From Microbacterium hydrocarbonoxydans (GTDB lineage: Bacteria; Actinomycetota; Actinomycetes; Actinomycetales; Microbacteriaceae), in NCBI RefSeq assembly GCF_023715885.1, contig NZ_JAMBOY010000008.1:1-45348 (forward strand): a stretch of 45,348 nucleotides of DNA. The letters are read 5' to 3'. A model generated the notes under the pieces. That model made no database searches. It saw nothing but the letters and a program-made list of their open reading frames with translations, and was not told the DNA's origin. Every line of letters begins with the position of its first letter. Within the stretch, counting starts at the first letter, position 1. The position numbers and the translations under genes were made by a program. Shown here piece by piece: positions 7,944 to 16,055 of this stretch.

Positions 7944-9440
7944 ATGAACACTTCTCTCCCCTCACACGTCGACACCCTGGTGATCGGCGCCGGACCCGGT
8001 GGATCCGCCTTCACGGGCGTCTTCGCCGCCGGAACCGACTCGACGGTTCTGCTGGTCGAGGCCGGGCCCGACTACGGCGCCCACGCCGACGGCCATTGGC
8101 CCGCCGACATGCTCGATGCTCGGACCATTCCGCTGTCGCACGACTACGACCTGCACACCACGCGCACTTCGGGAACCGGCACGCTCGACCTGCCGCGCGC
8201 CGCGATCGTCGGAGGATGCTCTGCGCACAACGGGTGCACGGCGTCTGTGAGCGCCCGCTTCGACTACGACGAGTGGGCAGCGCAGGGAAATCCCGGATGG
8301 TCGGCCGATGAGGTCGAGCCCCTGCTCGAGAGCGTGCGGGACGCGTTCCGCGTGCGGCGCTACACGATGGAGGAGCTGACCCCTCCGCAGCGCGCGTTCG
8401 TCGAGGCGGGACTCGCGGCGGGTCTGCCGTTCGCAGACGACCTCGACGACATCGAGGCTGCCGAGGGAATAGGTCCGATGCCCGTGAACGTGGTGGACGG
8501 CGTCCGATGGAACAGCGCCTTCGCGTTCCTCGACGAGGTGCGCGTCCGCCCGAACCTGACGATTCGCGGCGGAGCGCGTGTGCACCGCCTGACGTTCGAG
8601 GGCACGCGCGCGACCGGAGCCGAGATCGAGGTAGACGGCGAAGTCACGCTCGTCCACGCTGGACGCGTCGTCGTCGCCGCCGGCGCCTACCACTCGCCGG
8701 CGATCCTGCTGCGTTCCGGTGTCGGACCCGCGAACGAACTCGACGCGCTCGGTATCGACCTGGTCGCGGACGTGCCCGGCGTCGGCAAGCACCTCCTCGA
8801 CCACGAGTGCGTGCAGCTGGACTTCGAGGGCCGTCCGGGCCTGCTGGACGAACTCGCCGCTCGTGGGTGGAGCCCCGACGAGCAGACCATCGGCCGTGCT
8901 CGCTCCAGCCTGTGCGACGACGGACCCTACGACATCCACGTGTTCATGGTCGCCGGAGCCAACAGTGGTCACCCCGGTCTGCCGCCGATCTCGCTTTACG
9001 GCGGTGCCATGCGCGCGCGGTCGGAGGGCACCGTCACATTGGCACCGGATCTCGACGTCGTGAACCCCGTGATCGATCACCGCTACGGCACCGATCCCGA
9101 CGGACACGACCGCACCGTGCTCGGGGAGGCTCTCGCCTTGCTTGAGCGCATGGTCGAGCAGCCGGTACTCGCCGAGGTCCTCGGCCCGCGCGTGGGAGAT
9201 TCCGACCCGCTCGACGACATCGTCAACTACTGTCACCCGGCCGGCACCTGCAAGATGGGCCCGGCCTCTGACCCGCTCGCCGTCGTCGACAGCACCGGAC
9301 GCGTCCGCGGCGTCGACGGCCTCTACGTCGCCGACGCCTCGATCATGCCGTCGATCACCCGCGGGAACATCAACTTGCCGACCGCCATGATCGGCGCCAA
9401 CATCGCACGACTCCTGCTTCGAGAGGACACCATCCGATGA
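7944..9440 (+). CDS. GMC-family FAD oxidoreductase
   Basis: 498 aa. The N-terminus carries the dinucleotide fold VIGAGPGGSAFTGVF and the distal acidic residue in LLVEAGPDYG. Middle motifs are GGCSAHNGCTASVSARFDYDEW and AGAYHSPAILLRSGVGP. The C-terminal GMC_oxred_C domain contains NYCHPAGTCKMG, with the active-site His, and DASIMPSITRGNINLPTAMIG, with Asn in place of the second His, as is common. GMC enzymes oxidise primary or secondary alcohols, sugars or choline-type amino alcohols. It starts 16 bases after the DeoR gene and its stop overlaps the SIS start (ATGA), so it works in the same pathway. The substrate cannot be read from sequence. Confidence 0.88.
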   Translation: MNTSLPSHVDTLVIGAGPGGSAFTGVFAAGTDSTVLLVEAGPDYGAHADGHWPADMLDARTIPLSHDYDLHTTRTSGTGTLDLPRAAIVGGCSAHNGCTASVSARFDYDEWAAQGNPGWSADEVEPLLESVRDAFRVRRYTMEELTPPQRAFVEAGLAAGLPFADDLDDIEAAEGIGPMPVNVVDGVRWNSAFAFLDEVRVRPNLTIRGGARVHRLTFEGTRATGAEIEVDGEVTLVHAGRVVVAAGAYHSPAILLRSGVGPANELDALGIDLVADVPGVGKHLLDHECVQLDFEGRPGLLDELAARGWSPDEQTIGRARSSLCDDGPYDIHVFMVAGANSGHPGLPPISLYGGAMRARSEGTVTLAPDLDVVNPVIDHRYGTDPDGHDRTVLGEALALLERMVEQPVLAEVLGPRVGDSDPLDDIVNYCHPAGTCKMGPASDPLAVVDSTGRVRGVDGLYVADASIMPSITRGNINLPTAMIGANIARLLLREDTIR

Positions 9441-10459
9441 TGAACACATCACCGTTCGAACAGAACATCAGGGAGCAGCCCGAGGCGCTGCGCGCTCTCG
9501 CAGGGGAGGGGCCGGACGAGCGGCTCGCGCAACTCTGCGACCGTTCCTGGGAGCGCATCGTTCTCACCGGGATGGGCAGCTCGCACACGGTCGGTCTCCC
9601 CACCTGGCGGGCTCTGACACGCCACGGACGAGCCGCCTGGAACGTCGACGCCGGGCAGCTTCTCGATGCACCCGAGCTCATCACGCCCGACACGCTCGTG
9701 ATCGCGACGTCGCAGTCGGGGGCGAGCGCGGAGATCGTCGAACTGCTCGATCGCGGAACCCGCGCCGGTGCACTCATCGGCATCGCGGCGGATGAAACGA
9801 GTCCGCTCGCGCAGGCCGCGGACCTCTACCTGCCGCTGCGCAGCGGTGAGGAGGCCACCGTGAGCACGAAGAGCTATCTCAACTCGCTCGTCGTACACCA
9901 CCGGATCGCCGCATCCTTCGGTGCGATCGACGGTCTCGCGGTCGAAGCGCAGCTGACCGCATCTCCTCACGCCATCGAGGCGCTGGTCGACCTCGATCTG
10001 ACGGGGATCGCGCAGAGCGCGCTGGCCGCACAGAGTCCACGTCTCGCGACGATCGGCTGGGCGGATTCCGCGGCGACCGCGCTGTTCGCTGCTCTGATCG
10101 GCAAGGAATCGTCGAAGGTCCCTATCGAGGGCTTCGTCGGGGGAGAGTTCCGGCACGGCCCTTATGAACTGGCGGGGCCCGGATTCACCGGCGTCTTCTT
10201 CGGAGCGTCCCGCGAAGATGTCGACGGGCCGCTCGGTCGCATCGTGCGCGACCTCCTCGCCTCGGGTGCCTTGGTGGTGCTCGTCGGCGATCTGCAGATC
10301 GAGGGCGCGACAACCGTCGATGCGCGAGCGGATAGATCGCTGAGCGCTCTCCTGGAGCAATCCGTCGTGGCGCAGAGGCTCGCGGTGGCGATCGCGCGCG
10401 AGAACGGCGTCGTGCCCGGGGCATTCGCGTACGGCAGCAAGATCACGGCGACACTGTGA
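9437..10459 (+). CDS. Double-SIS-domain sugar isomerase/deglycase (GlmS-C/FrlB/AgaS type)
   Basis: 340 aa. The first SIS domain has GMGSSHTVGLPTWRAL and the phosphosugar loop SQSGASAEIVEL. The second has GWADSAATALFAALIGKESS and the GGEFRHGPYEL signature, shared with the isomerase half of GlmS and with FrlB and AgaS. There is no glutaminase domain, so the enzyme probably works in the breakdown direction, removing an amine from a 6-phospho-ketosamine or deaminating an amino-sugar phosphate. The start overlaps the GMC stop; a second ATG at 9440 is equally possible. The ROK kinase seven bases downstream could supply the phosphorylated substrate. Confidence 0.85.
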   Translation: MMNTSPFEQNIREQPEALRALAGEGPDERLAQLCDRSWERIVLTGMGSSHTVGLPTWRALTRHGRAAWNVDAGQLLDAPELITPDTLVIATSQSGASAEIVELLDRGTRAGALIGIAADETSPLAQAADLYLPLRSGEEATVSTKSYLNSLVVHHRIAASFGAIDGLAVEAQLTASPHAIEALVDLDLTGIAQSALAAQSPRLATIGWADSAATALFAALIGKESSKVPIEGFVGGEFRHGPYELAGPGFTGVFFGASREDVDGPLGRIVRDLLASGALVVLVGDLQIEGATTVDARADRSLSALLEQSVVAQRLAVAIARENGVVPGAFAYGSKITATL

Positions 10460-10466
10460 GGCACCT

Positions 10467-11378
10467 ATGACCGAGGATTTCCGAGTCGGTATCGATCTCG
10501 GCGGGACCGGCACCAGAGTTGCGCTCGTCGCGTCCGACGGATCCGTCGTCGACCGGCTGTCCTACGCGACGGCCACGGGGCGCGCATTCGCCGTGCGTGG
10601 CCTCATCGATGCCGTCCGCAGCGTGATCGGCACAAGGCAGGCCGTGTCGATAGGCATCGGTGCGAGCGGCCCGGTCGACCGCGCAGGCATCATCCGCAAT
10701 CCGGCGACGCTCCCGGCCTTCACCGGGGTCGACCTGCGAGCCGTGCTCCGCGAGGAGTTCGATGTGCCTGTCGCGATCGACAACGACGCGGTCGCGGCCG
10801 CGGTCTACGAGTCGAAGGTCGGGGCGGCGGCCGGAGCAGAGTCACTGTTGATGGTGACGCTCGGCACCGGGGTGGGCGTCGCCGCGCTCTCGCGGGGTCG
10901 GCCTGTGCGAGGCGCTGATGGGGAGCATCCCGAGGCTGGGCATCGCTTCATCGAGGGGAAGACCGCAGCGTGCTATTGCGGGCGCTCCTCGTGTTGGGAG
11001 CAGGCGGTATCGCGCACGGCGCTGCAGAGCGCGGCCGAGACGACGAGACCCGAAGGCTCCGAACCTTCGGCGGCGCTCTCCGACCTCGCGGCGCGAGCGC
11101 GTGATGGCGACGACGACGCACGGTCGATTTTCGCGGAGTTCGGGCGGCTGCTCGGCGCAGGACTCGCTGACCTTCAGACGGTCTTTCGCGTCGATGCGAT
11201 CGTGGTCGGCGGCAGTGCCTCTCAGTTCGCCGATCTCATCGGCGAGTCCGCGCGCCGCGAGTTCCGTCGTCTGGAGACTTATCGCTCGGAGCCGGCGCTC
11301 GCATACTCCCGCGCCGGGGAGTTCGGCGGTGCGGTGGGAGCCGCGTTGCTGCATCCGCGCTGGAGCGACGGCTCGTAG
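10467..11378 (+). CDS. ROK-family sugar kinase
   Basis: 303 aa. GIDLGGTGTRVALV at the N-terminus is the phosphate-1 loop, and AIDNDAVAAA contains the catalytic Asp. EAGHRF with CYCGRSSCWEQAVS is the ROK zinc site (His plus CxCGxxxCxE). There is no N-terminal DNA-binding domain, so it is a kinase and not a repressor. Glucose, glucosamine, N-acetylglucosamine and mannose kinases share this frame. As last gene of the APC-DeoR-GMC-SIS unit it most likely phosphorylates the imported sugar moiety, giving both the SIS substrate and the DeoR inducer; that order is my inference. Confidence 0.85.
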   Translation: MTEDFRVGIDLGGTGTRVALVASDGSVVDRLSYATATGRAFAVRGLIDAVRSVIGTRQAVSIGIGASGPVDRAGIIRNPATLPAFTGVDLRAVLREEFDVPVAIDNDAVAAAVYESKVGAAAGAESLLMVTLGTGVGVAALSRGRPVRGADGEHPEAGHRFIEGKTAACYCGRSSCWEQAVSRTALQSAAETTRPEGSEPSAALSDLAARARDGDDDARSIFAEFGRLLGAGLADLQTVFRVDAIVVGGSASQFADLIGESARREFRRLETYRSEPALAYSRAGEFGGAVGAALLHPRWSDGS

Positions 11379-11464
11379 GGCGCGGCTCTGGAGCACGTTC
11401 ACACAGAGACCCGCATCGGCGCAAGCCCGAGACCGCGAGCGCCGGGCGGTGGCAAGCTATGGTC

Positions 11465-11815
11465 ATGAAGCTCGTCTCGTATGCAGGTCAGCAGCTGGTC
11501 ACCACTGACGATGTCGCGGACGCCCTCGTGGTGCTGGCGGCGGCGATCGCGAACGAAGGTGAATCCGATGCACTGCAGATCCCGATCCTCGTGAACGGTC
11601 GGGAGGACACCGCCGAGCTCGTGGTGGGGCTGGGCAACGACGTCCTCGTGGGGCCGAGTGCCTCGGAAGGCGCCGACCCCGACTTCTCGGAGGACGCCGC
11701 CCGCCTTCGCGGACACCACAGGTTCCCGCGACAGGAAGCCGGCGGCGCGACCACGCCGCCGATGGAATGGGGCATCGACGTGATCGACGACCTCGACATC
11801 GATCTGCGTCCCTGA
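11465..11815 (+). CDS. Hypothetical protein, small acidic
   Basis: 116 aa from the ATG at 11465 (another ATG at 11459 adds two residues). It begins MKLVSYAGQQLVTTDDVADALV, continues with LQIPILVNG and GLGNDVLVGP, and ends with an acidic tail IDDLDIDLRP. No signal peptide, membrane segment or catalytic motif is visible. I recognise it only as resembling short uncharacterised proteins of Microbacteriaceae. It follows the ROK gene by 86 bp and precedes the epimerase by 37 bp. Coding is supported by even GC-rich codon use and the lack of a competing frame. Confidence 0.6.
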   Translation: MKLVSYAGQQLVTTDDVADALVVLAAAIANEGESDALQIPILVNGREDTAELVVGLGNDVLVGPSASEGADPDFSEDAARLRGHHRFPRQEAGGATTPPMEWGIDVIDDLDIDLRP

Positions 11816-11852
11816 CCGCGACTGCCTGCCGGACCCCAGAAAGGGAACCGAT

Positions 11853-12827
11853 ATGTCTGCGACGAAGGTGCTGTTCATCGGCGGGACGGGGATCATCTCG
11901 TCAGCCGCGAGTGCGCTGGCGGCGGAGCGCGGCATGGAGGTGACGCTGCTCAACCGCGGCCGATCGCAGCGTGAACCGGCCGAGGGCGTCGAAGTGCTGA
12001 CCGCCGACATCGCCGACGACGCGGCTGTCGACGCCGCGCTCGCCGGCCGCGAGTTCGACGTCGTCGCCGACATGATCGCGTTCACGCCCGACCAGGTGCA
12101 GCGCGACATCGACCGCTTCGAGGGGCGCACGGGGCAGTACGTCTTCATCAGCTCGGCGTCGGCGTATCAGAAGCCGGTCGCGCACCTGCCGATCACGGAG
12201 TCGACGCCGCTGCGGAACCCGTACTGGCGATACTCGCGTGACAAGATCGCGTGCGAGGAGTTGCTGACGGCGGCGTACCGCGACCGCGGCTTCCCGGTCA
12301 CCGTCCTGCGGCCTTCGCACACCTACGACGAGTGGACCATCCCGGCTTTCGGCGGATGGACGGCGATCGACCGCATCCGTCGTGGCAAGGAGATCGTCGT
12401 GCACGGCGACGGCACGTCGCTCTGGACTCTCACGCACTCCCGGGACTTCGCCGTGGGGTTCGTGGGCCTCTTGGGGAACCCGCTCGCCTACGGCGACACG
12501 TTCCAGATCACGAGCGATTTCGTCTACACGTGGAACGAGATCTACGGAATGCTGGGCCGCGCTGCCGGCGCCGAGCCGCGCCTGCGCTACGCCACGAGCG
12601 CCGCGATCGAAGCGGAGCTGCCGGATCGCGCGGGGCAGCTGACCGGCGACATGGCCCACTCGGTTGTCTTCGACAACACGAAGATCCGACGGCTCGTACC
12701 GGACTTCGCGCCCAGGATCGGGCTGCACACCGCTGTGCGCGAGATCATCGACCGGCACGACGCCCACCCCGAGCTGCAGCGGGTGGACCCCGCGGTGGAC
12801 GCCGCCTTCGACCGACTGCTCGCCTAG
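11853..12827 (+). CDS. NAD-dependent epimerase/dehydratase family protein
   Basis: 324 aa after AGAAAGGGAACCGAT. VLFIGGTGIISSAA is the Rossmann glycine motif of the extended SDR group, with LLNRG as the second strand. SSASAYQKPVAHLPITE and the YWRYSRDKIACEELL segment supply the Ser and Tyr-x3-Lys catalytic set in a shifted form (YSRDK). VLRPSHTYDEWTIP and FQITSDFVYTWNEIY are typical of nucleotide-sugar or sugar epimerases near catabolic genes. The last four bases overlap the convergent VOC gene through a shared CTAG. The substrate is unknown. Confidence 0.82.
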   Translation: MSATKVLFIGGTGIISSAASALAAERGMEVTLLNRGRSQREPAEGVEVLTADIADDAAVDAALAGREFDVVADMIAFTPDQVQRDIDRFEGRTGQYVFISSASAYQKPVAHLPITESTPLRNPYWRYSRDKIACEELLTAAYRDRGFPVTVLRPSHTYDEWTIPAFGGWTAIDRIRRGKEIVVHGDGTSLWTLTHSRDFAVGFVGLLGNPLAYGDTFQITSDFVYTWNEIYGMLGRAAGAEPRLRYATSAAIEAELPDRAGQLTGDMAHSVVFDNTKIRRLVPDFAPRIGLHTAVREIIDRHDAHPELQRVDPAVDAAFDRLLA

Positions 12828-13222
12828 TTCGGCGCGAGCACCGCGAGCACGTTGCCGGCCGGGTCCCTGAACCAGGCGATGTCGGGACCGCGACCCGGCT
12901 GTCCGTGAGAGATGCCCTTCGCGTCGGTGCCGAGCTGCGGGTCATCGTAGATCTTCGTGACCACGCCACGGGCGTTGAGCTCGTCGACCGCCGCCTCGAC
13001 GTCGTCGACGGGGAAGTTGAGAATCGTGTAGCTCGCCGGCTCGTGGTTCGGCTTGGCGTAGACGAGGATCGAGCCGCCGCCGCCGCCGAGCGCGATGTCC
13101 AGGAATCCCATCTCGTTGGTGGTCACGTCCATCCCGAGGACGTCGCCGTAGAACGCTCGGGCTGCGTCGATGTCATCGACGCTGAAGCCGCTGAAAGCGT
13201 GGGTGCTGTTGAATGCCGTCAT
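12824..13222 (-). CDS. VOC (glyoxalase/bleomycin-resistance) family protein
   Basis: 132 aa from the ATG at 13222 (MTAFNSTHAFSGFSV). A longer frame exists, but the VOC fold starts at this methionine. FSVDDIDAARAFYGDVLGMDV is the first beta-alpha module and YTILNFPVDDVEAAVDELNARGV the second, with AWFRDPAGNVLAVL as the closing strand. VOC proteins are metal-dependent lyases, dioxygenases or binding proteins; neither substrate nor metal is clear here. It is convergent with the epimerase, both stops sharing CTAG. Confidence 0.8.
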   Translation of the reverse strand: MTAFNSTHAFSGFSVDDIDAARAFYGDVLGMDVTTNEMGFLDIALGGGGGSILVYAKPNHEPASYTILNFPVDDVEAAVDELNARGVVTKIYDDPQLGTDAKGISHGQPGRGPDIAWFRDPAGNVLAVLAPN

Positions 13223-13304
13223 GCGTTCAGCATGCGCCTCCGGCGAGTCGGTGTCCACCCTCCATCCGATGCTCCGTGCGGGTGGAATCGTCGCGGAGAC
13301 TCAT

Positions 13305-13333
13305 TACTTCCGCATGGAGGTTTCTGCTAGTCT
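13305..13333 (+). promoter_or_regulatory. Promoter of the sugar isomerase/Gfo-Idh operon with TetR half-site
   Basis: GGAGGTT at 13316-13322 is the same half-site as in the palindrome before the nearby TetR gene (16032-16049). With the same four-base spacer the left arm (TACTTCC, 13305-13311) agrees at five of seven positions. A TAGTCT -10-like box is at 13328-13333, so binding would block the promoter. The -35 is poor. Confidence 0.45.
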
Positions 13334-13384
13334 GACCGCGGGCAGAACGTGCTGCCCGCTCCCGCACTACGAAGGAAGGTCACC

Positions 13385-14209
13385 GTGGCCCTGCCAGAAG
13401 CATCGGTCCAGCTGTACACGCTCGCGGCGGAGTTCTCCGCCGACATGGAGGGCTCGCTCGACAAGCTCGCCGCGATCGGGCTGCGCAACGTCGAGGCGTT
13501 CGACTTCGTCGGTCGCCCCGACCAGATCCGCGCCGCGCTCGACGCTTCGGGCCTCGCCTCGCCGACCGGCCACGCGCCGCTGCTGTCGGACGAGCTGTGG
13601 ACGCCCGACGGCTCGATCCCGACGCCCGCGCCCGAGGTCGTCTTCGAGGCGGCCGCAAAGGTCGGGATCAAGACGGTCATCGATCCGTTCGTGCCGACCG
13701 ACCGCTGGCAGACGCTCGAGAGCGTGACCGACATCGCCGAGCGGCTCAACACGCTCACCGAAACCGCCGCAGGGTTCGGACTCGAGGTCGGCTACCACAA
13801 CCACGCCCAGGAGTTCGTCGCGGACTTCGACGGTCAGACCGCCTACGAGCGCTTCATCGCCCTCACCGACGAGCGCGTCGCCATCGAGCTCGACCTGTAC
13901 TGGGCTCTCGTCGGCGGGCAGGATGTCACCGCTCTCGTCTCGCTGCTCGGGGATCGGCTCGTCGCCGCCCACGTCAAGGACGGCATCGCGCCCGCGAGCA
14001 ACCCGTTCGCGCCGGGCGCCGAGAGCTTCGGCTCCGAATCGCTCGACCAGCGCCACGCCGGCACGGGTGACGTGCCCCTCGCCGAGGCGCTGCGCGCGGC
14101 ATCCGACCTGAAGTACGCGGTCATCGAATACGACAACGCCCCGGGCGACGTGTTCGCCGACATCGCCGCGAGCTACGCGTTCCTCGTCGAGGGAGGTTTC
14201 GCCCGATGA
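13385..14209 (+). CDS. Sugar phosphate isomerase/epimerase, TIM-barrel (AP-endonuclease 2 family)
   Basis: 274 aa from a GTG at 13385 behind GAAGGAAGG. The barrel opens with VQLYTLAAEFSADMEG. Later come GYHNHAQEF (metal-binding His), IELDLYWALVGGQDV (Glu/Asp), LVAAHVKDG (metal-binding His) and YAVIEYDNAPGD with a closing Glu. These are the metal ligands of IolE/IolI and xylose-isomerase-like barrels. It overlaps the Gfo/Idh gene (ATGA), so isomerase and oxidoreductase form one unit acting on an inositol-, hexose- or disaccharide-derived keto-sugar. The exact sugar cannot be told. Regulation is likely by the TetR protein at 15385-16020. Confidence 0.82.
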   Translation: MALPEASVQLYTLAAEFSADMEGSLDKLAAIGLRNVEAFDFVGRPDQIRAALDASGLASPTGHAPLLSDELWTPDGSIPTPAPEVVFEAAAKVGIKTVIDPFVPTDRWQTLESVTDIAERLNTLTETAAGFGLEVGYHNHAQEFVADFDGQTAYERFIALTDERVAIELDLYWALVGGQDVTALVSLLGDRLVAAHVKDGIAPASNPFAPGAESFGSESLDQRHAGTGDVPLAEALRAASDLKYAVIEYDNAPGDVFADIAASYAFLVEGGFAR

Positions 14210-15330
14210 GTGCGGTCGGCATCGGCATCATCGGCGTCGGAGTCATCAGCGATACCTACCTGCAGAACCTCTCGTCGTTCCCCGACACCGAGGTGCTCAT
14301 CGTGGGCGACCTGCTGCTCGACCGCGCCCAGGCGCAGGCCGAGAAGTACGGTGTTCCGGCGTTCGGTTCCGCGGAGGACGTGCTCGCACACCCTGGCGTC
14401 GACCTCGTCGTGAACCTCACGATCCCCGCCGTGCACATCGAGGTCTCGCGAGCCGCGATCGCCGCCGGCAAGCACGTCTGGACCGAGAAGCCTCTCGGTC
14501 TCGACCGTGACGGGGCGGCGCTGCTGCTCCGTGAGGCCGAGGCTGCCGGGCTGCGTGTCGGATCCGCTCCCGACACCCTGCTCGGCCCCGGATTCCAGGC
14601 GGCGCGTCGTGTCATCGAGAGCGGCGTGATCGGGCGCCCGTTGTTCGCGCAGACGACGTTCCAGACGCAGGGCCCCGACCTGTGGCATCCGAACCCCGGG
14701 TTCCTCTTCGCGCAGGGAGCCGGCCCGCTGCTCGACATGGGCCCCTACTACTTCTCGGCGCTCGTCAGCCTGCTCGGCCCCGTCGATCGCGTCGCGGCCG
14801 TGGGCTCCAAGGCGCGCGAGGAGCGCGAGATCCACACCGGGCCGCTGGCTGGCACGACGTTCCCGGTCGAGGTGCCGTCGACCATCCAGATCGTGACGGC
14901 GTTCGAGGGCGGCGCTCAGGCGCAGAGTCTGCTGAGCTTCGACTCGGCTCTCGAGCGTCACGGCATCGTCGAGATCCACGGCACCGAGGGCACGATCGTG
15001 CTGCCGGATCCCAACACCTTCGCCGGCCGCATCGCCTACGTGAAGCCGCTCGGCGTCATCCGCGACGGCATGTCGTTCCAGCAGGAGTGGATCGAGGTCG
15101 AGCACGACGACGTCGAGGTGGGCCGAGGTCTCGGCGCGCTCGACATGGTCCGTGCGATCGCCGAGGGGCGCCCGCACGTCGCCTCGGGCGACCTCGGGTA
15201 CCACGTGCTCGACGTGCTGCTCTCGGCGCAGGAGTCCGCGCTGTCCGGCACGACGGTGGCGGTCGAGAGCACTGTGGCACCTGTGCCGCTGCTGCCGGAG
15301 GGCTTCGATCCCTTCGCCGCAACGCTCTGA
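14206..15330 (+). CDS. Gfo/Idh/MocA-family oxidoreductase
   Basis: 374 aa. GIGIIGVGVISDTYLQNL is the nucleotide-binding loop. WTEKPLGLDRDGAALLL contains the EKP signature, whose Lys is catalytic in the family. The C-terminal half holds the open-faced sheet with LDMGPYYFSALVSLLGPVDRV. It starts inside the stop of the isomerase gene and ends at a strong bidirectional hairpin. Dehydrogenation of a sugar or cyclitol, coupled to the neighbouring isomerase, is the best-supported role. Confidence 0.85.
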   Translation: MSAVGIGIIGVGVISDTYLQNLSSFPDTEVLIVGDLLLDRAQAQAEKYGVPAFGSAEDVLAHPGVDLVVNLTIPAVHIEVSRAAIAAGKHVWTEKPLGLDRDGAALLLREAEAAGLRVGSAPDTLLGPGFQAARRVIESGVIGRPLFAQTTFQTQGPDLWHPNPGFLFAQGAGPLLDMGPYYFSALVSLLGPVDRVAAVGSKAREEREIHTGPLAGTTFPVEVPSTIQIVTAFEGGAQAQSLLSFDSALERHGIVEIHGTEGTIVLPDPNTFAGRIAYVKPLGVIRDGMSFQQEWIEVEHDDVEVGRGLGALDMVRAIAEGRPHVASGDLGYHVLDVLLSAQESALSGTTVAVESTVAPVPLLPEGFDPFAATL

Positions 15331-15344
15331 CGTCTGTGGTCCCT

Positions 15345-15385
15345 GCGGGTCCGTCGGCTTACGCCGGCGGGCCCGCTCCGTCTTT
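15345..15385. terminator. Bidirectional terminator between convergent genes
   Basis: GCGGGTCCGTCGGC (15345-15358) and GCCGGCGGGCCCGC (15363-15376) form a 14-bp stem with two G-T pairs around TTAC. TCCGTCTTTC follows on the plus strand. It separates the Gfo/Idh gene from the convergent TetR gene, whose stop lies at 15385. Confidence 0.65.
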
Positions 15386-16020
15386 CAGCGGGGGTCGCGG
15401 CTCCCGGCGAGCAGGGCGTCGAGCATCCCCAGCGCGGCCTCGTGGTCGACCGACGGGTCGAGCAACCACTGCGTCTGAAGGCCGTCGGACGCGGCGATGA
15501 CGAGCGACGACACGAGCACGGCATCCAAGTCTCCACGGATCTCGCCCGACGCCTGCAGCTCTCGCACCCGCTCGGCCATCTGCTCGCGCAGGCGCGAGAA
15601 GCGCTTCGTCGCGAATTCGTACGCCGCTGGGTGTCCCTCTTCGAGCGCGTTCGCGACGAGCGTCGAGTAGAGCTGCACGAGTCCGGGGATGTTGCGGTTC
15701 TCCTCGGCCGACACGCGCATCATCATGGCCGGACTCAGGCCGGAGGGCTCGGGATGCTCGGTGTCGTTGCGCCGCTCCGACTCGCGGTACACGGCGACGA
15801 GCAGCTCTTCCAGCGATCCGAAGTAGTGGGTGAGGGCGGCGTGGGTCACGCCGACCTCTTGCGCGATGGCCCGCAGGCTCGTGCGCTTCGACCCGCGTTT
15901 CGCGAACACCTCGATGGCCTTGTCGAGGATCTCCTGCCGGCGGGCGATGCCCTTCGCGTAGCGCCCCGGACTGCGGGTCTCGTCGTCGGAGGGAGCGGCC
16001 ATGATCCCGATGATACTCAC
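15385..16020 (-). CDS. TetR/AcrR-family transcriptional regulator
   Basis: 211 aa from a GTG at 16020; an internal ATG at 16002 (MAAPSDDET) is an alternative. Residues about 20-70 are the TetR helix-turn-helix (RRQEILDKAIEVFAKRG, then LRAIAQEVGVTHAALTHYFGS). The rest is a helical ligand domain with a Trp-rich C-terminus (LQTQWLLDPSVDHEAALGML), as in the TetR_C_6 group. A perfect palindrome begins 12 bp before the start. A related site lies before the convergent isomerase/Gfo-Idh operon, its probable target. Confidence 0.85.
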   Translation of the reverse strand: MSIIGIMAAPSDDETRSPGRYAKGIARRQEILDKAIEVFAKRGSKRTSLRAIAQEVGVTHAALTHYFGSLEELLVAVYRESERRNDTEHPEPSGLSPAMMMRVSAEENRNIPGLVQLYSTLVANALEEGHPAAYEFATKRFSRLREQMAERVRELQASGEIRGDLDAVLVSSLVIAASDGLQTQWLLDPSVDHEAALGMLDALLAGSRDPR

Positions 16021-16031
16021 GCGGAGGCGAA

Positions 16032-16049
16032 AACCTCCGATTGGAGGTT
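16032..16049. promoter_or_regulatory. TetR operator AACCTCC-GATT-GGAGGTT
   Basis: Perfect 7-bp arms around GATT, in the 35-bp gap between the stop of the 2-hydroxyacid dehydrogenase gene and the TetR start. The size suits a TetR dimer, and the position implies autoregulation. Confidence 0.65.
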
Positions 16050-16055
16050 CGGATG

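Noticed and set aside
7962..9452. Long minus-strand frame opposite the GMC oxidoreductase
   Set aside because: It has no motif or ribosome site, while the plus strand carries all GMC signatures in order.
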